This document shows, in pieces, positions 9,643 to 19,466 of a stretch of 64,000 nt of DNA. Every line of letters begins with the position of its first letter. Position 1 is the stretch's first letter. The notes beneath the pieces are model-generated. The model had not been told where the DNA came from and did no database searches. It saw nothing but the letters and a program-made list of their open reading frames with translations. Made by a program: the position numbers and the translations under genes. Source of the stretch: Mesostigma viride (lineage: Eukaryota > Streptophyta > Mesostigmatophyceae > Mesostigmatales > Mesostigmataceae); the NCBI GenBank assembly GCA_009746045.1, contig RPFO01000165.1, forward strand, positions 1,224,046 to 1,288,045. The letters run 5' to 3'.

Positions 9643-11217
9643 AAGGCGGTAGGAGATCTCTTTAAACCTGTTCTGGATACTTCTGTAGCGATGCCTACCT
9701 CTGATCTTGAACGCCTTATTAGTAGATTTACGGCCACTGAGCCGGAAGCATTAGCTGCCATTGCTGCACATCCCCAACAATTAGGCAAGCACCCTTGTAA
9801 ATTTGTAGGTGGGTTTTTATATGTGCAGATAGCAGATTCTCCCCCTCAATGGCGCCTGTATGTCCCTCCTATCTGTCGCTCCTCCTTGCTCTTTGAGTTG
9901 CATGACTTAGCTGCTCACCAGGGTGGTAAACGGGTACGGGACCTAGTAGCCCGCTCTTATTACTGGCCTTCCCTTTATAAGGATGTGGATGAGTATGTTA
10001 GAACTTGTCAATCTTGCCAGGAAATGAAACCCAATAATGTAGGACAGATAGCAGAACCTAGGACCTTGCCTGACCCTATCATGCCTTGGGATTCTATCAT
10101 GATGGATTTTGTAGGACCTTTTAGAAAGAATGATAGGGGCAATGCCCAAATCCTTGTGTTCATAGATCGTTTTACTCGTATGTGCCATCTTGTGCCATGT
10201 CCTTTAGAACTCACCGCACGTGATTGCGCACGCCTATACCTCAATAATGTATATAGATATCATGGATTGAGTAGGCAGTTTATTAGTGATAAGGATAAAT
10301 TATTTACCTCAGATTTTTGGCAGCAGTTTTTCGCTGCCATCGGTACCAAGGTTACCTACGGTACTGCCTACCACTCCTCCTCCTCTCATTTAGTAGAGCG
10401 TCTTAATAGAGTAGTAGAAGAAGCGCTTAGGCACTATGTTAATGGCTCGGGTAGTGATTGGGAGGATTATTTATGTTTGGTAGAGTTCTCCCTCAACAAT
10501 TGTCCCCAAGCTGCGCATGGATATACGCCCTTCTTCTTAGATACTGGGAGACAGCCCCTTACCCCTACCTCTCTCTTAGCTAGTCCTCTACGGGACAAGG
10601 ATGATGTGTCCCGAGATACTGTAGAAGGTGTACAGTCCTTACTAGATAGAATGAAAACTGCTCATGACCACGCGATCTCAGGGTATCAAAAAGCTCAGGC
10701 TAAGTACCTTGCTAGGTTGCGTGCCTCCTTAGATAGACGAGCACCTGAGATAGAAGTAGGAGATCTAGTATTAGTAGAAGGCCCCCGTGTTGGCCGTTTT
10801 GCTCATAAGTTTGAAGCAGAACTGAAGGTCAAACTTAGGCCTGCCTTCTTAGGACCCTTCCATGTGTTGTCTAGGGTAGGAAATTTCTTGTATAAGGTCG
10901 ATATCCCTACCTCTTGGCAAACGCATTCAAACACCTTCCATAGGAGCCAGCTTAAACTGTACCACCCTAGTACGTTCGCTGGCAGGGAGTTAGCGCCTGC
11001 CCCTTTAGAGCATAATCCTGACACTGGGGAAGTAGAAGACGAAGTAGAAAGCATCGTGGCCCATCGAGATATCAAAAAGGGCCGCGGTACCCAGCGTCAG
11101 TATAAAGTGAAGTGGATGTATGCTCGTAGTGAAGTAGATAAGGTTTGGTATACGGAGAGTGAGCTAGATGGGTGTAGTCGCCTGCTGCAGGAATATAAAA
11201 CCCTGCACAAGCTCTAG
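9643..11217 (+). CDS. pol: Z pol, second part: integrase with chromodomain
   Basis: The frame continues from the first pol part once the transposon is discounted; any start codon here is incidental. The HHCC zinc domain lies about 9895-10020 (HDLAAHQG ... CQSCQ). The catalytic core has Asp in MMDFVGPF, Asp in FISDKDKLF and Glu in HLVERLNR. The C-terminal part (about 11030-11170, VESIVAHRDIKKGRG, YKVKWMYA, VWYTESELD) is a chromodomain, which in chromoviruses directs integration to particular chromatin. The stop is at 11215-11217. No frameshift is seen. Confidence 0.92.
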   Translation, partial: KAVGDLFKPVLDTSVAMPTSDLERLISRFTATEPEALAAIAAHPQQLGKHPCKFVGGFLYVQIADSPPQWRLYVPPICRSSLLFELHDLAAHQGGKRVRDLVARSYYWPSLYKDVDEYVRTCQSCQEMKPNNVGQIAEPRTLPDPIMPWDSIMMDFVGPFRKNDRGNAQILVFIDRFTRMCHLVPCPLELTARDCARLYLNNVYRYHGLSRQFISDKDKLFTSDFWQQFFAAIGTKVTYGTAYHSSSSHLVERLNRVVEEALRHYVNGSGSDWEDYLCLVEFSLNNCPQAAHGYTPFFLDTGRQPLTPTSLLASPLRDKDDVSRDTVEGVQSLLDRMKTAHDHAISGYQKAQAKYLARLRASLDRRAPEIEVGDLVLVEGPRVGRFAHKFEAELKVKLRPAFLGPFHVLSRVGNFLYKVDIPTSWQTHSNTFHRSQLKLYHPSTFAGRELAPAPLEHNPDTGEVEDEVESIVAHRDIKKGRGTQRQYKVKWMYARSEVDKVWYTESELDGCSRLLQEYKTLHKL

Positions 11218-11293
11218 TCGTAGGCCTTCTCCTCTCTTATGTTATGTCTGCTGTCGACGGGTGGTTGGTTGTCCCCTCCCCTCCGCAGCCGTC

Positions 11294-12910
11294 ATGACCG
11301 AGCCTACCCCTCCGGCTGAGAGCCCGCTGCCGTCCCTGCCCCTACCGGACCCTGAGCTGTATTTCGAGGCCCTTCCGGGCCGTTGGGTGTCGCGATCATG
11401 TTACCGGGGTGGCGTTGTGCAGCCGGCCCTTCAGGCCCAACATGCGAGCTTAGTCAGGGCGGCCCTCTTCGGGGTCACGTGGTATGGTCCTTCCCCTGAT
11501 GAGCCGCACCAGCTTGTCCTGCACGGTTTCGATGATGCCGGACACTGTTTGTTGGGGTGTGGTTCCAGCTGTCCCGCCTTGGGGCAGATAGATGCGGTTC
11601 TCCGGTGTTGCCGTGTGTTCTCCTACCTCTCCACTCCTGTGGGCCGTACCTGCCTACGGGAGGTGTTCCCGTGGCTTCCAGCTGAGGGTGATGCTGAGGT
11701 AGACGAGAACCCCTGCGACCTTTTACGGGCCGTAGAGTTCATGGAGATAGCTGATCAGTCGGCGGGACTAGCGGTTAGTGGTCCTACCCCTTCGGGCGCC
11801 CCAGCTGAGGTACATTATACTCCAGATTATTCTGCCTCGAGCGCTGCGTCCGCCTCCTCGGTGTCTGTCCCTCCCTCTCCGGTCCCGTCGTCCCCTCGGT
11901 CGACCCGGGATGTCGCAGTGGAGCCTACCCCTTCGGGTTTGCCTGATCCTCTTTCGGCGACGGTCTCGGCTATGCAGGCTCAGATCCAGTCTTTGACCAC
12001 GGCGTTTGGGGCCTTCCTTGCGGCCCAGGCGCAGGTCCCGGCCACGCCGGCTGGATCCGCGCCCCCTACCCCTTCTGTCGCCCCGGCGACTACGGCTTCG
12101 CCCGCGCCCCCGCCTGCGCCCGCGGTCGCTGTGGTTCCGGCGGCTCCTGCGACTCCTGCTGCCTCTGCGCCTGTCACCGCTCTACCTGCGCCTACGCGGG
12201 AGTCTCCTGCCCCTGTTAGCTCGCCCTCCGTCGCTGCTTCCGAGCCTCCTCCCGCTCAGGCGCAGACGTCGCGGGGTTTCTTTGGCGATACTAGCGGCCT
12301 TCCCAGACTTTGGGAGGGTGGTCCTCCGCAGAGGATTCCGGTTCCTGACTGGGGCCTGGATGGTAGTCAATCTTATGCAGGACTGCCTGTCCCTACGGGC
12401 CCCATTTTCAACATGTGGCCTGAGGGTGCACCGGCAACGGAGACCGGCGCGCCTGTGTCGTTGGTGGGTCCGTCACGGCCCTCTCTGGCTTCAGGTCCGG
12501 CGCGACCTCCTGTTTTACCAGTGCCCCCTGCGTCGGTGTCGGCTCCTGCCCCTGCGTCAGCCCCTGCTCCGGTCCCTCCTCCTTCGGCCTCGCGGTCTTG
12601 GCCGCGGTTGTTCGGTCCACCGGTCAGGATCCTCGCGCCACCCGCGCTGCCGATTCCCTCAGGGAGTTGTCCCAGGGTGATCGGGACAGGGCTCCTTCTG
12701 TGGTGCACGCGACGCCGGAGTCGCGTGACACGCCCATTCCGGGGTATGGTATGTCCGCACTCGCCTGCCGACAGTGTGACCTGCCGCGCGCCTCTGCTGA
12801 GCTTGCCATCTCTCCCATGTCCTATGGGTTCTCCCAGGTGTGTCGGGCGCCCCGGGATCGTGGCCTACCCATTGAGACTGATCGGCCTCCGTTCGACATG
12901 GTTATTTTAG
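11294..12910 (+). CDS. Z ORF3, first frame: unidentified protein after pol
   Basis: ATG at 11294 lies 77 bp after the pol stop. Residues about 1-170 look globular, rich in Cys and Trp (WVSRSCYRGG, CCRVFSYLS, FPWLPAEGD). About 170-430 is Pro/Ala/Ser-rich low complexity, with one possible helix MQAQIQSLTTAFGAFLAAQ. From about 12600 the likely coding frame moves to -1 (next entry). The position is that of env or accessory genes in Ty3-type elements, but I see no signal peptide, transmembrane segment or known domain. Codon use is strongly GC-rich, unlike the T-rich gag and pol, suggesting separate origin. Function unknown. Confidence 0.6.
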   Translation: MTEPTPPAESPLPSLPLPDPELYFEALPGRWVSRSCYRGGVVQPALQAQHASLVRAALFGVTWYGPSPDEPHQLVLHGFDDAGHCLLGCGSSCPALGQIDAVLRCCRVFSYLSTPVGRTCLREVFPWLPAEGDAEVDENPCDLLRAVEFMEIADQSAGLAVSGPTPSGAPAEVHYTPDYSASSAASASSVSVPPSPVPSSPRSTRDVAVEPTPSGLPDPLSATVSAMQAQIQSLTTAFGAFLAAQAQVPATPAGSAPPTPSVAPATTASPAPPPAPAVAVVPAAPATPAASAPVTALPAPTRESPAPVSSPSVAASEPPPAQAQTSRGFFGDTSGLPRLWEGGPPQRIPVPDWGLDGSQSYAGLPVPTGPIFNMWPEGAPATETGAPVSLVGPSRPSLASGPARPPVLPVPPASVSAPAPASAPAPVPPPSASRSWPRLFGPPVRILAPPALPIPSGSCPRVIGTGLLLWCTRRRSRVTRPFRGMVCPHSPADSVTCRAPLLSLPSLPCPMGSPRCVGRPGIVAYPLRLIGLRSTWLF

Positions 12911-13605
12911 CTGATCCGGTGTTCGAGGGTGAGATCCTGGTCCGGCGCGTCCTGTATCGCTGGGCGAGGCGCCACAACGACTTGGACACCTACGGTGGGT
13001 TTCAGTGGGCTTACCCTCCCCCTCTGGGCATTATGGCTTCGGATGCCCTTACAGTAGAGTTTCCTGCGGTGCCGGGTGCGGCGTACACTACGGTCCTCCA
13101 GCCCATCCTTGAGTGGGATGCCCGCCGCCCGGCGCCTATCCCGGGCCAGGGTCTAGACTCCCGCGGTCACCCTCCTCCTCGTGCCAGCGACTACCTAGAG
13201 ACATTCGGGTCGCGACAGTGTGTTCGTCGGTGGCGCTCCCGCGAGGTTCGGCACATCCGGTTGTGGCCGTCCAACGTGGAGCCCCTGGTGGACCTGTTCT
13301 TCCCGACGGGTCTGCGCCCTCGGATTCGGTATCATTGCCTCCTCCTGCGGGCCCTTTGCCTGATCGCGGTAGAGCCTTTCCTTCGCCTCTTTGCCTGTGG
13401 CTTTCTGGACTGGGCCCGTGGCCAGGTCGTCCTCACGCAGCATAGGTATTACTGGGCCTTCCTGGGCCTCTTTCCTGACGGCGTGTGGGCCGATGTTTTC
13501 CTCACTGTAGATAGGCATGACAATGTTGAGGATGTGGCTCACTACCAGGCCTACCTGGAGGTCCTGCTGGCCTCTCGTGGCACTTACCAGACGGATGGCC
13601 ACTAG
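12601..13605 (+). CDS. Z ORF3, second frame: unidentified C-terminal domain
   Basis: About 330 codons in the -1 frame relative to the first ORF3 part, overlapping it by about 300 bp. From about 12820 the sequence looks globular, with LVRRVLYRWARR, GFQWAYPPPLG, VRHIRLWPSNVEPLVDLFF and FACGFLDWARG. No clear start codon lies at the overlap. The two parts could be one protein broken by an indel, one protein made by -1 frameshifting, or two proteins. I do not recognise a family. Confidence 0.5.
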   Translation, partial: AAVVRSTGQDPRATRAADSLRELSQGDRDRAPSVVHATPESRDTPIPGYGMSALACRQCDLPRASAELAISPMSYGFSQVCRAPRDRGLPIETDRPPFDMVILADPVFEGEILVRRVLYRWARRHNDLDTYGGFQWAYPPPLGIMASDALTVEFPAVPGAAYTTVLQPILEWDARRPAPIPGQGLDSRGHPPPRASDYLETFGSRQCVRRWRSREVRHIRLWPSNVEPLVDLFFPTGLRPRIRYHCLLLRALCLIAVEPFLRLFACGFLDWARGQVVLTQHRYYWAFLGLFPDGVWADVFLTVDRHDNVEDVAHYQAYLEVLLASRGTYQTDGH

Positions 13606-13970
13606 ATAGAGGGCCTTAGGCCCGACCTGAGGGTGTTGTCCCTCCGGTATGTAGAGTCGCCCTCATATTCTGGCCAGTTGGTTGGCTGTTCTTGGTCCTT
13701 AGCGCTGATGTGTTTACTCTGTGTGTCCTGCCCAGTGCCGTCCCCCCCGGCCAGGACTCCGTTCCAGGCAGTTAGGGGAACCTACCACCAGGCTTGGTGC
13801 TGGCTAACCCTACACCACCCGGCGTGGTGGTGGAGACCGTGTGAACTATTGGTGCTTTGTATCTGGGATGGTCTATCGATTGTGTTGGTGTGTGCTGGGT
13901 GCGTTAGGATTATTTTCCTACCCCTCTGGTTCCCTCCTCTCTGCGTAGGGAGAGGGCTCCCTACCTTTTG
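13606..13970 (+). other. Z 3' untranslated region
   Basis: No gene. It contains a short inverted repeat around ACACCACCCGGCGTGGTGGT (about 13813-13832). Confidence 0.5.
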
Positions 13971-13982
13971 TGGGGGGGGAGG
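13971..13982 (+). other. Z 3' polypurine tract
   Basis: TGGGGGGGGAGG directly abuts the 3' LTR, as expected for the plus-strand primer. Confidence 0.85.
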
Positions 13983-14554
13983 TGTTACGTCGCGTAACAA
14001 TTCGTTGTAGTTACGGACGTAAATTAGGTCCTTGGCCTCGGTTGTTCCTAGGTTACGTGCAGTTCTAGTTTGGACATGATTGTCCCCGTAACAGTACTGT
14101 GGTATAGTGGGTGCCTTTGGGCGCCGCGCCGCGTACTATATTAGTGGTCCTTATCCTTTTGTAGAATGTAGTGGACAGGCGTGCATCTGTGCACCTGCTT
14201 GTGTTTCTGTGTTTCTGCAGGCGAGGGCCAGGTCGGCCCGAGCCTGTTGGACCGTTGGTGACCATTTATGCACGTTCCACTCCTTGTGTGGTCACTCGGC
14301 GTGTGTTAAGTGAATTGACACATTTAGGCTTGGGTCACGGCAGTGTAGTTGTGTTTCCTTCCTCTATTCCTGGAGTAAACGGGTTTTGGTAAATGGTTGT
14401 ATGGCGTATTATAGCAACACTTACGTTAATGCATTGAGATCAGCTCCGTCACGTTCGTCTTTCGCCAGAGGGTTAAGTAGAGGAGGCCTGACCAGTTTAG
14501 GTAGTATCAGGCCCATTAGAGGTAGAGGTGGAGGTAGATATCCGCGGCGTAACA
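13983..14554 (+). repeat. Z 3' LTR
   Basis: 572 bp, one difference from the 5' LTR. It is followed by the CCCTT duplication at 14555-14559. Confidence 0.95.
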
Positions 14555-14559
14555 CCCTT

Positions 14560-15416
14560 GTCCCGGGAGCCAGCACCCCGTGCTGCGGGGGTGCTGGAGG
14601 TGGACTGACCACCTGATCCGCTGGGGGGGGCGGAAACGCCCTCCATGGGAGTCGCCTCCCCCACCTGCGCCGTCTGCACCGGCGTCGCCACCGGGGGCAC
14701 TGCACCCCCGGTCTGGGGCTGCAGCAGCTGTCTGACCCCCTGCGCTGGGCCGTGGGGAAGGCTGCTGGGTGTGGGCACCCTGACCTGCCAGAGGGCCCTG
14801 GGTGGTCACACCACCCGGGCGTGGGTTGGGGGCGCCTGCCGCCACGCGCCCAGGCCCGGAGGCGGCATCGCTGCCGCCTGGCCCTGCACTTCCCCCCAGC
14901 CAACTGGCATGACCGAAGGGAACTGGGGCAGAGGAGTGGTCACGTCACGCTCACGCGTGGCCACAACCAGTAACGCCTCACGCTGGCGTTCAGCAGATGC
15001 CCACTGAGACAGGGGCACATCGTCCTGTCCAGCGACAGTGACGAAACACCATAGCCAGATGGCTACGTGGATCTGATGGAGGCTCTGCCGCAGCCTCTCC
15101 TCGATGGTCCTCTGAACCATCGAGAGCTCAAAGTCGCTCATCTGATCATGAAACGACAAGTTGAAGTGCCGCCTGAGGCGCCACCCCACCACCGGAATAA
15201 AGTCCGGTACCTCCCCAAGCGGGAGGCGGTAGGATCTGGCCCCCAATACTACCGGGGCCGGGACATGCTCGCCGTAGCGATCGATGTCCATGGTGGCCAT
15301 CTGTCGGCCAACTGAAAGATCGCCCGACGTTGCGGGCGTCTGTGACGAAACCTCGAACGAGGGCCGTTGCCGCACCCGCGGCACCTCTCCGTCCTCCTCG
15401 GAGGATTCGCTTCGCT
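14560..15416 (-). pseudogene. Element E ORF1, middle part
   Basis: Minus-strand coding remnant lying between Z (left) and D (right). Reading from 15421 downward, PRVRQRPSFEVSSQTP, GRQMATMDIDRYGEHV and LRRHFNLSFHDQMSDFEL are in the frame that starts with ATG at 50076, once D and one CACGT copy are left out. That frame stops near 14806. A -1 frame then matches F ORF1 (TTQGPLAGQ, ATPMEGV, SGSGGQ), so an indel in the C run near 14840 broke the gene. It is gag-like, Pro/Gly-rich in its distal half, and of unknown fold. Confidence 0.75.
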
Positions 15417-15421
15417 CACGT

Positions 15422-16065
15422 AGTTAGCATTTTGGGCAACCAATATGCTAAGTGGATGCAGTTTGGAAAGACCTTTCCAACGCCGTGCTGACCGCCTGAA
15501 ACAGACAAGGGACGAGAAAGATATAAGGTCCCGAAGTCCTAGCCGTCCGTGGCCGACCAGGGTACAGTCCTCTGGTATAGTGGACAGGACACGTGGCAGG
15601 CCGTGCCTGCACAGGCTTAGCCTGATTATCACGTGACTGTGGTCCACGTAGACCAGAGGAGCAGCAGCCTGTGACTGGTGGAATACTGGAGCTGGCACAG
15701 GTCTGCAAGGATACTAGGCCTTGCAGGCTTGTGACAGGTCCTGTACTTCCTAGGTTGCAGAGTCTAGGCAAATCCAGTTCGTCCTGGCTCTGCACTGATG
15801 CCAGTGGACGTTGAGGATTTGCTTGCAGGCCTGCACGTGCCTCGTCACGCCGATGGGAACGAGGAACAACGCAAAGAATATAGCTTGGTCATGGGGGATG
15901 ACCAGCTATCTCGGAAAGCACGAACCGTGGGTGCCACCTTGGTCGTGGAAGTGCCCATTGTGGTCGTGGCCTGGTGAACAGATTTAAGGTTGCTGCCTTG
16001 CAACATTGGCTAAGACGCGCTGTGAAAGACCAAGAGCTCACATACGTTGGGAGCTCTTTCTAACT
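15422..16065 (+). repeat. D 5' LTR
   Basis: AGTTAGCATTTTGGG... to ...GAGCTCTTTCTAACT, matching 49132-49775 almost base for base (for example CTGCACGTGCC against CTGCACGCGCC). No TGG-type primer site follows. Confidence 0.9.
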
Positions 16066-16090
16066 CGTATTATTGTCTCCTTACATCTTC

Positions 16091-16947
16091 ATGTCCAACG
16101 TGCCGAGGGAACAGGCCATTGAGCCTTCGCAAAGCCAAAGCTCGCAGCCGCAGCTTCGGGTAGGCGCCCCGGAGCGATCACGACCTTTTCATCCCTACGC
16201 TCATCCGAGCACAGCATCAACTTTCGTCCAGGCGGCGTACCTGGCAAGGGGGCTGGCGAAGAAAGGTTGGGTGGCAGTTTGTGGAACTGCAGCAGGGCCG
16301 GCGGCGAGCGACCGAATTGTGATGCAGATTGAGGCTTTGACAGCTCCCGGCATATTGTCGCGAGAAGCCGTCGAAAAGTTTGTGTCGATAAGGGACGAGC
16401 TGTCCTCGACGATTTTACGGTCTGGAGGTGGCTCACCAAGGCGGGCACGTGACCGTGTCGCAGCTGGATTCGGCGCGGGAGGCACTGGGCCAGATAGTGG
16501 CCATTGGACTGGGAGCAGCGCGACTGTTCAACCATCAGGTGGCAACTTCTGTGCTGGGCGCGGGAGTTGAAGTCCCGGACGTGATCAGGCAAGCGCAGGC
16601 GCGCGAAGTCGACAACCCCTGGTCGTCGGCGGAGGTGGTTTCACAAACGTGCGAACACCTCGTGAACATTTTGTTGCAGGAGTCACGGGGCAACGCAGAC
16701 CGGTGGGTGATAACCACACGACCATTTGGGATTTGGTCAACACTCGACACACCGCGGGCGGCGGTGCCAGAAGCACACGATCCAGTGGTCGAGGTCATCA
16801 CGGGTCGGGAGGTAACGCCAGAAGACTTCCATTACCAATTCGTTGATCATCAGCCAGAGGGGATCATCGAACGTTCATCTCAGCAGATAGACGAAGGCGA
16901 CGGTGCCGTAGAAGGGTACGATGCACGACGTCGTGCTGAGCTGCACG
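16091..16947 (+). pseudogene. D ORF1, gag-like remnant
   Basis: Starts at ATG 16091, 26 bp after the LTR. The first frame holds about 120 residues (to SSTILRSGGG). The sensible frame then shifts by +1 near 16430 (HVTVSQLDSAREALGQIV ... DNPWSSAEVV ... FHYQFVDHQPEG). The ORF is cut at 16947 by the LTR of element A. Residue pattern is mostly helical, as in gag proteins, but no named domain is recognised. Confidence 0.5.
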
Positions 16948-17643
16948 AGTTAACGCCAAGCGCATTGGCGTGATCCTGATTCGGCATATCTCTGCGATTC
17001 CAGCGGCACCGGAACGAGTTCATTCCGACAAGTATCAAGAAAGTTATGGCGTTCCGACTTCCCGGTCGCGCGCGAGCGCGAGCCGGCTGTTCTTCTAAGT
17101 CGGACGTGAATATTTGCCGACGACATATGGGGTCGACAGTAATTCCTGGGCTGACAGGAATTAGGTGCTGTACCTACGACGGTATTGGATTAATACGTCG
17201 TACGCAGGAAATAGGAACCTTAACCTGTGGTCTGTTGGTACCGCCGGCTTAGTCCTGGACTTCTAGGTGCAGATGCAATAGTCACTGTGGACTGTGCTCT
17301 GTGGTCACTGTGCCTGTATGGCAGACCTACTGTATAGGAGCTGGGCGCTGTACAGGTAGTGAATACTGTACCGGGGGTGTTATTACTGAGCAGGCCTCCT
17401 AGGCTGCTCAGGACTAGCAAGCACAGTGCACAAGTATATAAACAATAGGCCAGTGCCAAATGGGCATCTCTTGCGAGCCCGCCTCACGTGTTGTGCCTTG
17501 ACTTGGCAAGCGCGTGTACAAGCCTCAAGTGTGTGAGCGCTGTAACATTATCCAATTTTAACAAAGCTCCGTTTCCAACCATATTCACACATTGCTGAAT
17601 TGCAACCATATCCTTCACATTGCGTTTGCTAAGAACGTTAACT
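16948..17643 (+). repeat. Element A 5' LTR
   Basis: 696 bp, AGTTAACGCCAAGCGC... to ...GAACGTTAACT. It is a diverged relative of the J LTRs, which lie in the opposite orientation. The base after it begins CAAATTACAAC, the same as after the J 5' LTR, so this is the 5' LTR of a plus-strand element. A TATATAAA box is at about 17437-17444. No matching 3' LTR is found before D ends. Confidence 0.8.
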
Positions 17644-17736
17644 CAAATTACAACCAGTCTCAGCGGAGCGGCCAGGAGGGTCGTTGCCGGTTGCGGTGTG
17701 CAGCGTTGACGACGCGAGGAGCTCGTCCGGTGGTGA

Positions 17737-17863
17737 ATGGTGCAGGAAGAACAACGGCAGCAGGATTTCCGGTTTCGGCAGTCTGCTGGGGGTTCGATTT
17801 CGCCTGAATTGCGTCGTGTCGTTCGAGATCTATCTTTATTGCTTGCAGATCGTCCGCCTGTTA
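17737..17863 (+). CDS. A ORF1, first part
   Basis: Starts with ATG at 17737. About 42 residues rich in Gln/Arg with a helix (SPELRRVVRDLSLLLADRP) before the CACTA-like element enters at 17864. Leaving out that element plus one TA keeps the frame open into 33390 onward. The role is unknown, possibly a structural protein in front of gag. Confidence 0.6.
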
Positions 17864-18275
17864 CACTATACTATAAACTTACGGCCCGTACACGTATACG
17901 GGCCCCGTATACGGCCCGTAAACGTATACGGGCTCCGTATACGGTACGTAAACTTTACTTCAATATACGACAAAAAGTATACGGGCCGTAAAACTTACGG
18001 CCCGTATACTTTTTGTCGTATACTTTAGTAAACTTTACTAAAGTATACGACAAAAAGTATACGGGCCGTAAAAATTACTACCGTATACTTTTTGTCGTAT
18101 ACTTTAGTAAATTTTACTTTAGTATACGACAAAAAGTATACGGGCCGTAAAAATTACGGCCCGTATACTTTGTGTCGTATGCTGCAGTAAATTTACTACC
18201 GTAAACGACACAAAGTATACGGGCCGTAAAATTTACGGCAAGTATACTTTGTGTCGTATGCCTTACAGGCCATTC
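17864..18275. repeat. Left subterminal array of the giant CACTA-like element
   Basis: Alternating direct and inverted TTTACGGCCCGTATACTTTTT / AAAAAGTATACGGGCCG type units; each pair could fold into a stem. Confidence 0.8.
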
Positions 18276-18764
18276 TTACGTCCACTTGGCGTCCACTAGA
18301 ATTAATGTCACGCTACGTACACGCCGCGTACACCGAACCGAGCCTAGTACGGGGCCGTAACCGAAACGGACCCCGGTTACGGTCTTGTTGTTGTTGTTGT
18401 TGTTGTTGTGTCCCACGCCGCACATGGGCAGCAGAGAATCTATACTGGCCGATACGGTCTTGTACTTGTCCCGTTCTAGGTACGGCACAGAGCGGTTGCG
18501 TGTTGTTCTTGTTCTTGTTCTTGTTCTTGTTGTTGGTTCCCACGCCGCGGAAGTTAGTTAGTTATTTAGTTGAATCCCACGCCGCGGAAGTTGTTGTTGT
18601 TGTTGTTGTGTCCCACGCCGCGGAAGTGCAGCAGAGATTCTATATTTGCCGAGGGCCGGATAGAACGGTTGCGTGTACGGGACTGGTTTCAGGAACGCCC
18701 CCGTACCTGTGCTAGTCGAGTTTGCAGGTGGGGAGTTGTGAACCGCCGCGCCGGGCGAGAACGA
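18276..18764. repeat. GTT-rich microsatellites with repeated CCCACGCCGCGGAAG blocks
   Basis: Runs of GTT/CTT triplets and GTTCTT hexamers (18386-18408, 18503-18535, 18590-18608). A block reading TCCCACGCCGC...GCAGCAGAGA-TTCTATA is duplicated (about 18410 and 18610). No gene seen. Confidence 0.7.
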
Positions 18765-18787
18765 TTTTGACAGATCTGAAAAGTTAG

Positions 18788-19223
18788 TGTCAGAAGTATC
18801 GACACACCTGCCTGAAACTAGTACTTATAGTTTAGTGCTAGCTCTGGACTACATGAACGGGCATGTGCCGCATGTTTAAGTTCTGTTCCATAAGTGACCC
18901 AGTCATTCTGTGACTGACCTTGAACTTTGGTTGTGAATGGTTGGCTTGAGATCACGTTATGATTGTAACTGCCACACATGCAGTCAGAAAAGAACCGGTT
19001 TGGTGTGGCCACGTTGTAGGTAGATCATAACTGCTACCCAGTAGCTGAGCCTGGAATTGTTTAAAAGGCGAAGCTACGCACCTTGTTTGCTCTCTTAGTA
19101 CCTCACACCTCACACACTCCTGTGGTGGAACTAGCAGCCGGCCAGCTGCCGACTGAGACTTATTTTTATCTGAGTGAAATAAAGTAAAACTTTGTGGCAA
19201 ACATTGTTTTCTCACTCCTAACA
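18788..19223 (+). repeat. L 5' LTR
   Basis: TGTCAGAAGTATCG... to ...CTCACTCCTAACA. An AATAAA signal is at about 19178-19183. Confidence 0.93.
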
Positions 19224-19236
19224 TGGCATCGGAGTG
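19224..19236 (+). other. L primer binding site
   Basis: TGGCATCGGAGTG directly follows the LTR. G (55962) and K (42875, minus) have near-identical sites TGGCATCGGAGG and TGGTATCGGAGG, pointing to one tRNA, probably of the initiator-Met type used by many plant copia elements. Confidence 0.7.
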
Positions 19237-19466
19237 CGGTTCGCACGCCTTTCGACCTGCTTACCGCTGGTAAAAGTCGTTTCCGGAGGCTCTGCTCGCG
19301 GTTGACTTTAGATTTGTGTATTTCGGCAAGATTTGCATGACGACAGCGTAGGCGGAGGTTTGATTCCCGTCTGGCGCGTAATACAAAAGGTGCTTGGTTC
19401 GATTCCTGGCCGGAATCTCTTGGTCAACGTTACCTTTTTTTCGGAGTTTTCTGCTGTTTTTTGCTG

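Larger units (their letters stand above)
494..14554 (+). mobile_element. Element Z: Ty3/gypsy LTR retrotransposon, chromovirus-like
   Basis: This is a complete insertion with two 572-bp LTRs that differ at one base (A/G near 654 against 14143), so it is young. The termini are TGTTA...TAACA and the target duplication is CCCTT (489-493, 14555-14559). The order is LTR, leader, hybrid-binding-domain ORF, gag, protease-RT-RNase H, [CACTA-like insertion], integrase with chromodomain, extra ORF3, PPT, LTR. Protease-RT-RNase H-integrase order and the C-terminal chromodomain place it among chromovirus-type Ty3 elements. Without the CACTA-like insert it is about 10.8 kb, long for the group. It inserted into ORF1 of element E in the opposite orientation. 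Confidence 0.95.

Noticed and set aside
11294-13605. Z ORF3 as an envelope protein
   Set aside because: No signal peptide, transmembrane anchor or cleavage-site pattern visible; only the position would suggest it.
15422-16065. Solo LTR
   Set aside because: A same-size direct copy at 49132-49775 and the matching CACGT flanks show the two are a pair around a nested element.
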